From Novosphingobium sp. JCM 18896 (lineage in GTDB: Bacteria > Pseudomonadota > Alphaproteobacteria > Sphingomonadales > Sphingomonadaceae): a stretch of DNA of 64,000 bases. Within the stretch, counting starts at the first letter, position 1, and the number at the start of each line of letters is the position of its first letter. The stretch lies in the NCBI RefSeq assembly GCF_025938095.1, contig NZ_JAPCZF010000009.1, positions 62,001-126,000 of the forward strand. Direction: 5' to 3'. A program made the position numbers and the translations under genes. The notes beneath the pieces are model-generated. The model searched no databases. It had not been told where the DNA came from and saw only the letters and a list, made by a program, of their open reading frames with translations. Below are positions 61,959 through 64,000 of this stretch, piece by piece.

Positions 61959-62342
61959 ATGCAGGTTTCGTTGTTCAGAGCGCTGAAGTCCGCTAATATC
62001 TCGGACGAAGCCGCCGAGCGGGTGGTGCACGCCTTCGAGGAACACATCGAGATGGCCGTCGCAGAAGCCATGAAGCACTACGATGATCGCATCACCGCGA
62101 TGCAGAGCATCATCGAAGCGAAACTCGATGCCGGTTTCAAAGGCATCGAGGCACGCATGGCGGGTCTCGATGGAAAAATCTCAGGCGTCGATGGGAAAAT
62201 CGCAGGAATCGATGGGAAATTCGAGGGCAAGTTTGCGGGGATCCAAACGTCCATCGACGTGATGAAGTGGGTCCTCATCGCTCAGGGCACCTTGATACTC
62301 CTGGCAGGCACGATCGCCGGATACGTCAAAATCATCAGCTGA
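61959..62342 (+). CDS. Membrane-anchored coiled-coil protein with seven-residue repeats
   Basis: A 127-aa protein from the ATG at 61959. An N-terminal helix (LKSANISDEAAERVVHAFEE) leads into a coiled coil with repeated LDGKISG, VDGKIAG, IDGKFEG units (about 65-90), then a C-terminal TM helix (MKWVLIAQGTLILLAGTIAG). The layout resembles DUF1640/CCDC90-like proteins. Tail-anchored, so the coil faces the cytosol. Function unknown; a structural or sensory role at the membrane is possible. Confidence 0.7.
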   Translation: MQVSLFRALKSANISDEAAERVVHAFEEHIEMAVAEAMKHYDDRITAMQSIIEAKLDAGFKGIEARMAGLDGKISGVDGKIAGIDGKFEGKFAGIQTSIDVMKWVLIAQGTLILLAGTIAGYVKIIS

Positions 62343-62950
62343 CGAGGCTCAGCGCCCGCGCGAAATATTGGAGGGTCATCCGGGCGACCGGGTGGCCCTT
62401 CTTCGCATGTTCGGACGCCCGATAGGTCGCTAGCCAGCGGCACGGTCAGTGGCCGGCGCGGCAGTCCCTTGCTCGCTGACGGCCCCACGGCCGTTTCGCT
62501 TCGCGCGGGCTGCCGGCGCCGGATCACGGCATCGCCGGCATGCTCGCACCGGCCCGCCTTCGCGGTCCAGGTGCATCGCCCCGGCTCGCCTGCGTAGCGC
62601 GAGCGGAGAGGTCGAACGCGTGCGGCGAGGGCGGTGGCCGGCGCGGCGGTCCCTTGCTCGCTGACGGCCCTGCGGCCGTCTCGCTTCGCGCGGTCCGCCG
62701 GCGCCGGATCACGGCACCGCCGGCAGGCTCGCACCGGCCCGCTTTCGCGGTCCAGGAGTATCGCCTCGGCTCGCCTGCGCAGCACGAGTGGAGAGGTTGA
62801 TTGCTTGCGACATGGACGCTGCGGCGCGTCGCTTCGCATCGTCCCACGGTACCACGGTGGAGCGTCAAGAATTGCGAGCAGCACGCGCCGAACTGGCGAT
62901 GAAAAGAGGAGAGGGAGGGGAAAGGCCAGCCTATCAGCTGGAGACGATCG
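62343..62950. repeat. Gene-free region with 185-bp tandem duplication
   Basis: 608 bases with no convincing gene. Copy 1 (about 62446-62630) and copy 2 (about 62631-62815) align without gaps at an offset of exactly 185 bases, about 85-90% identical by eye. Each copy has GGCCGGCGCGG, GCTCGCTGACGGCC, GGCCGT-CGCTTCGCGC and GGCGCCGGATCACGGC segments that form stems. Long minus-strand frames here are GC-driven; 185 is not a multiple of three and the frame changes between copies. A purine tract (62901-62924) ends the region. Confidence 0.8.
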
Positions 62951-63514
62951 ATGCCCGCCATGTTCCGCATTGTCGATACGGAATCACCCCTTCACTCGAA
63001 GCCTGCCACCCTCAATGCCCGGGAGCTGGCCGCACTGCGCGTTATCCTTCAGTCAGCAGGCCGCTACGCCATGCCCGACGATGGCGAGATGGACGGCACG
63101 GCTTTCAATTTCGAACACAACGCCAATGCCGTGCCGATCGCTACGTTTGCCAGCGCGCTGGGCGATCGCGAGGACATTCTGGCGATAATCGAGGAGGCCC
63201 AGTTTCTCGGCCGGGCTATCCGTGTAAGCCGGGCATCCACTGCTGACGAACCGCAGCTTCAGGTCAGCCCCAACATCGCACTCTCACCGCCGATCGCGGT
63301 CACGTTTGAGCAGGCAGAGCGCGTTCTGGAATGTCTTGGTTTCGAAGCCGGGGAGGTGCCCTCGATCCCGCTGGCGACGGTCCGCCAGAAACTTCACGAT
63401 CCCGCAACCTGCTATCGTTTTGATCGATGCAAGCTCAGCCACATTTTCGATTATCTCGTGCGTTTTTGCGACACCGATTGCGGCGACCAACTCCCGCACC
63501 TGGCTTGGGCCTGA
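62951..63514 (+). CDS. Uncharacterised protein downstream of the tandem repeat
   Basis: A 187-aa protein from an ATG at 62951. Mostly helical with an opening similar to small plasmid proteins (TLNARELAALRVILQSAGRY) and a C-terminal Cys cluster (RCKLSHIFDYLVRFCDTDCG). No domain recognised. Purine-rich leader as for other backbone genes. Confidence 0.55.
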   Translation: MPAMFRIVDTESPLHSKPATLNARELAALRVILQSAGRYAMPDDGEMDGTAFNFEHNANAVPIATFASALGDREDILAIIEEAQFLGRAIRVSRASTADEPQLQVSPNIALSPPIAVTFEQAERVLECLGFEAGEVPSIPLATVRQKLHDPATCYRFDRCKLSHIFDYLVRFCDTDCGDQLPHLAWA

Positions 63515-63539
63515 GACCGCTGAAATCGTCCTATGGAAA

Positions 63540-63565
63540 GGGCGTCGGAGCAAGCTCCGGCGCCC
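63540..63565. terminator. Bidirectional hairpin between convergent genes
   Basis: GGGCGTCGGAGC, AA, GCTCCGGCGCCC (one mismatch), then TTCATTTT on the plus strand. It separates the 62951-63514 gene from the minus-strand gene at 63592. Confidence 0.75.
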
Positions 63566-63591
63566 TTCATTTTGCAATCTGCTCTCGCGGC

Positions 63592-63846
63592 CTATGCCGC
63601 CTCGGCCGCCGGCTTCTTCGAAGCCGTGCCGATTGCAGATTCCAGCGCCTCGAGCGCGCGTTTCGAACCCAGTTCAACGGCGCATTTCAAAACTGAAATC
63701 GCCTTGTCGGTCGAGAGCCGTTTCACGAGCTTCTGAAGCTCGCGTTCCTCCTCTTCGCGCTCCATCTCCTCGAGGCGCTTACGCCGTTCCTCGAGCTCGA
63801 CCTCCGCTTGTCGCAAGGCAGCTCTTTCGCGTTCGATCTTCGACAT
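63592..63846 (-). CDS. Small charged coiled-coil protein
   Basis: An 84-aa protein from the ATG at 63846 (the in-frame extension upstream is Cys/His-rich and unlikely). Very rich in Glu and Arg (RKRLEEMEREEEERELQKLV), then a helix LSTDKAISVLKCAVELGSKR. A coiled-coil dimer is likely; function unknown. It reads towards the preceding gene and shares its terminator. Confidence 0.55.
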   Translation of the reverse strand: MSKIERERAALRQAEVELEERRKRLEEMEREEEERELQKLVKRLSTDKAISVLKCAVELGSKRALEALESAIGTASKKPAAEAA

Positions 63847-63975
63847 GGTTTCGCACCTTCCAGGACAGAAATGTCGCCTGGGATCATTGCCGAAATGCGA
63901 GCGATGATCGAGATGGATATTGCACGAGTTTGACTTGTTTTTACACCGATCTGGCGACCCTATGGAGTTCATTCC

Positions 63976-64000
63976 ATGAATAAATTGCGGTTCAGCCTAG
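63976..64000 (+). CDS. Possible start of a further gene cut by the window
   Basis: ATG at 63976 opens a frame (MNKLRFSL) to the last base. Only eight codons are visible and no clear ribosome site is seen, so this may be chance. Confidence 0.2.

Noticed and set aside
62446..62815. CRISPR-like array
   Set aside because: Only two 185-base copies directly abutting, with no short repeats, spacers or cas genes.
62282..62884. 200-codon minus-strand frame over the tandem repeat
   Set aside because: The 185-base repeat is not a multiple of three, so the frame changes between copies; composition is GC-driven and no domain is visible.

Overview
The window reads as part of a large, GC-rich (60-65% by eye) replicon of an alphaproteobacterium, most likely a sphingomonad megaplasmid (Sphingobium/Sphingomonas/Novosphingobium type). 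The basis is a Rep_3 initiator with iterons next to parA/parB, alphaproteobacterial accessory plasmid families (strawberry-notch helicase, ParB-like 711-aa protein, ArdC, DUF736, DUF2493, DUF3768), and sphingomonad-like copper and lead gene sets. No rRNA or tRNA genes, CRISPR arrays or classical DDE transposases were seen.

1-21.8 kb is a metal-resistance island. It holds an SRPBCC fragment, a DUF411 protein, two small secreted proteins, a cusCBAF Cu(I)/Ag(I) efflux operon, and a small mercury unit (merR / merT plus a GDCCVxC protein). A fused cusA/cusF scar and a second, inverted copy of the two small secreted genes follow. Next comes a lead/cadmium-type block: pbrT-like FTR1 permease with a haem c site, MAPEG, methyltransferase, two CDF exporters and a CadR/PbrR-type regulator. 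Three near-identical MerR-type promoters with 19-bp spacers control it, and czcCBA closes the island.

21.8-25.5 kb carries a tyrosine recombinase overlapping a TIR-like (SWQSDL-type) candidate defence gene, then a DUF1612-type regulator. 25.7-29.7 kb is the replication and partition core: parB, parA and repA on the minus strand, two copies of an 18-bp palindrome as candidate centromere sites, and an iteron origin.

29.9-43.3 kb and 52.0-63.9 kb look like one backbone module: primase-like protein, strawberry-notch helicase/methyltransferase, ParB-like protein, ArdC, DUF6927, DUF7007, a DpdA-like TGT-fold enzyme, DUF5983, PAPS-reductase-like protein, DUF3768, DUF736, AbiE-like toxin-antitoxin pair, SSB and DUF2493. 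It is interrupted by an arsenic island (arsR, two arsC, acr3, arsH) joined to a four-gene recombinase operon (three tyrosine recombinases plus an HTH/coiled-coil protein) that matches the ginABCD gene order of GInt islands.

The most unusual features are these. (i) Long GC-rich, hairpin-filled leaders, two with perfect 19-20-bp long-range inverted repeats, precede ssb, the DUF2493 gene and the membrane coiled-coil gene; this may be a conjugative leading region with single-strand promoters. (ii) A DpdA-like base-exchange enzyme shares the module with a PP-loop protein and ArdC. (iii) A recombinase and a TIR-like gene form one operon. (iv) Flanking repeats mark the possible ends of the ars-gin island.
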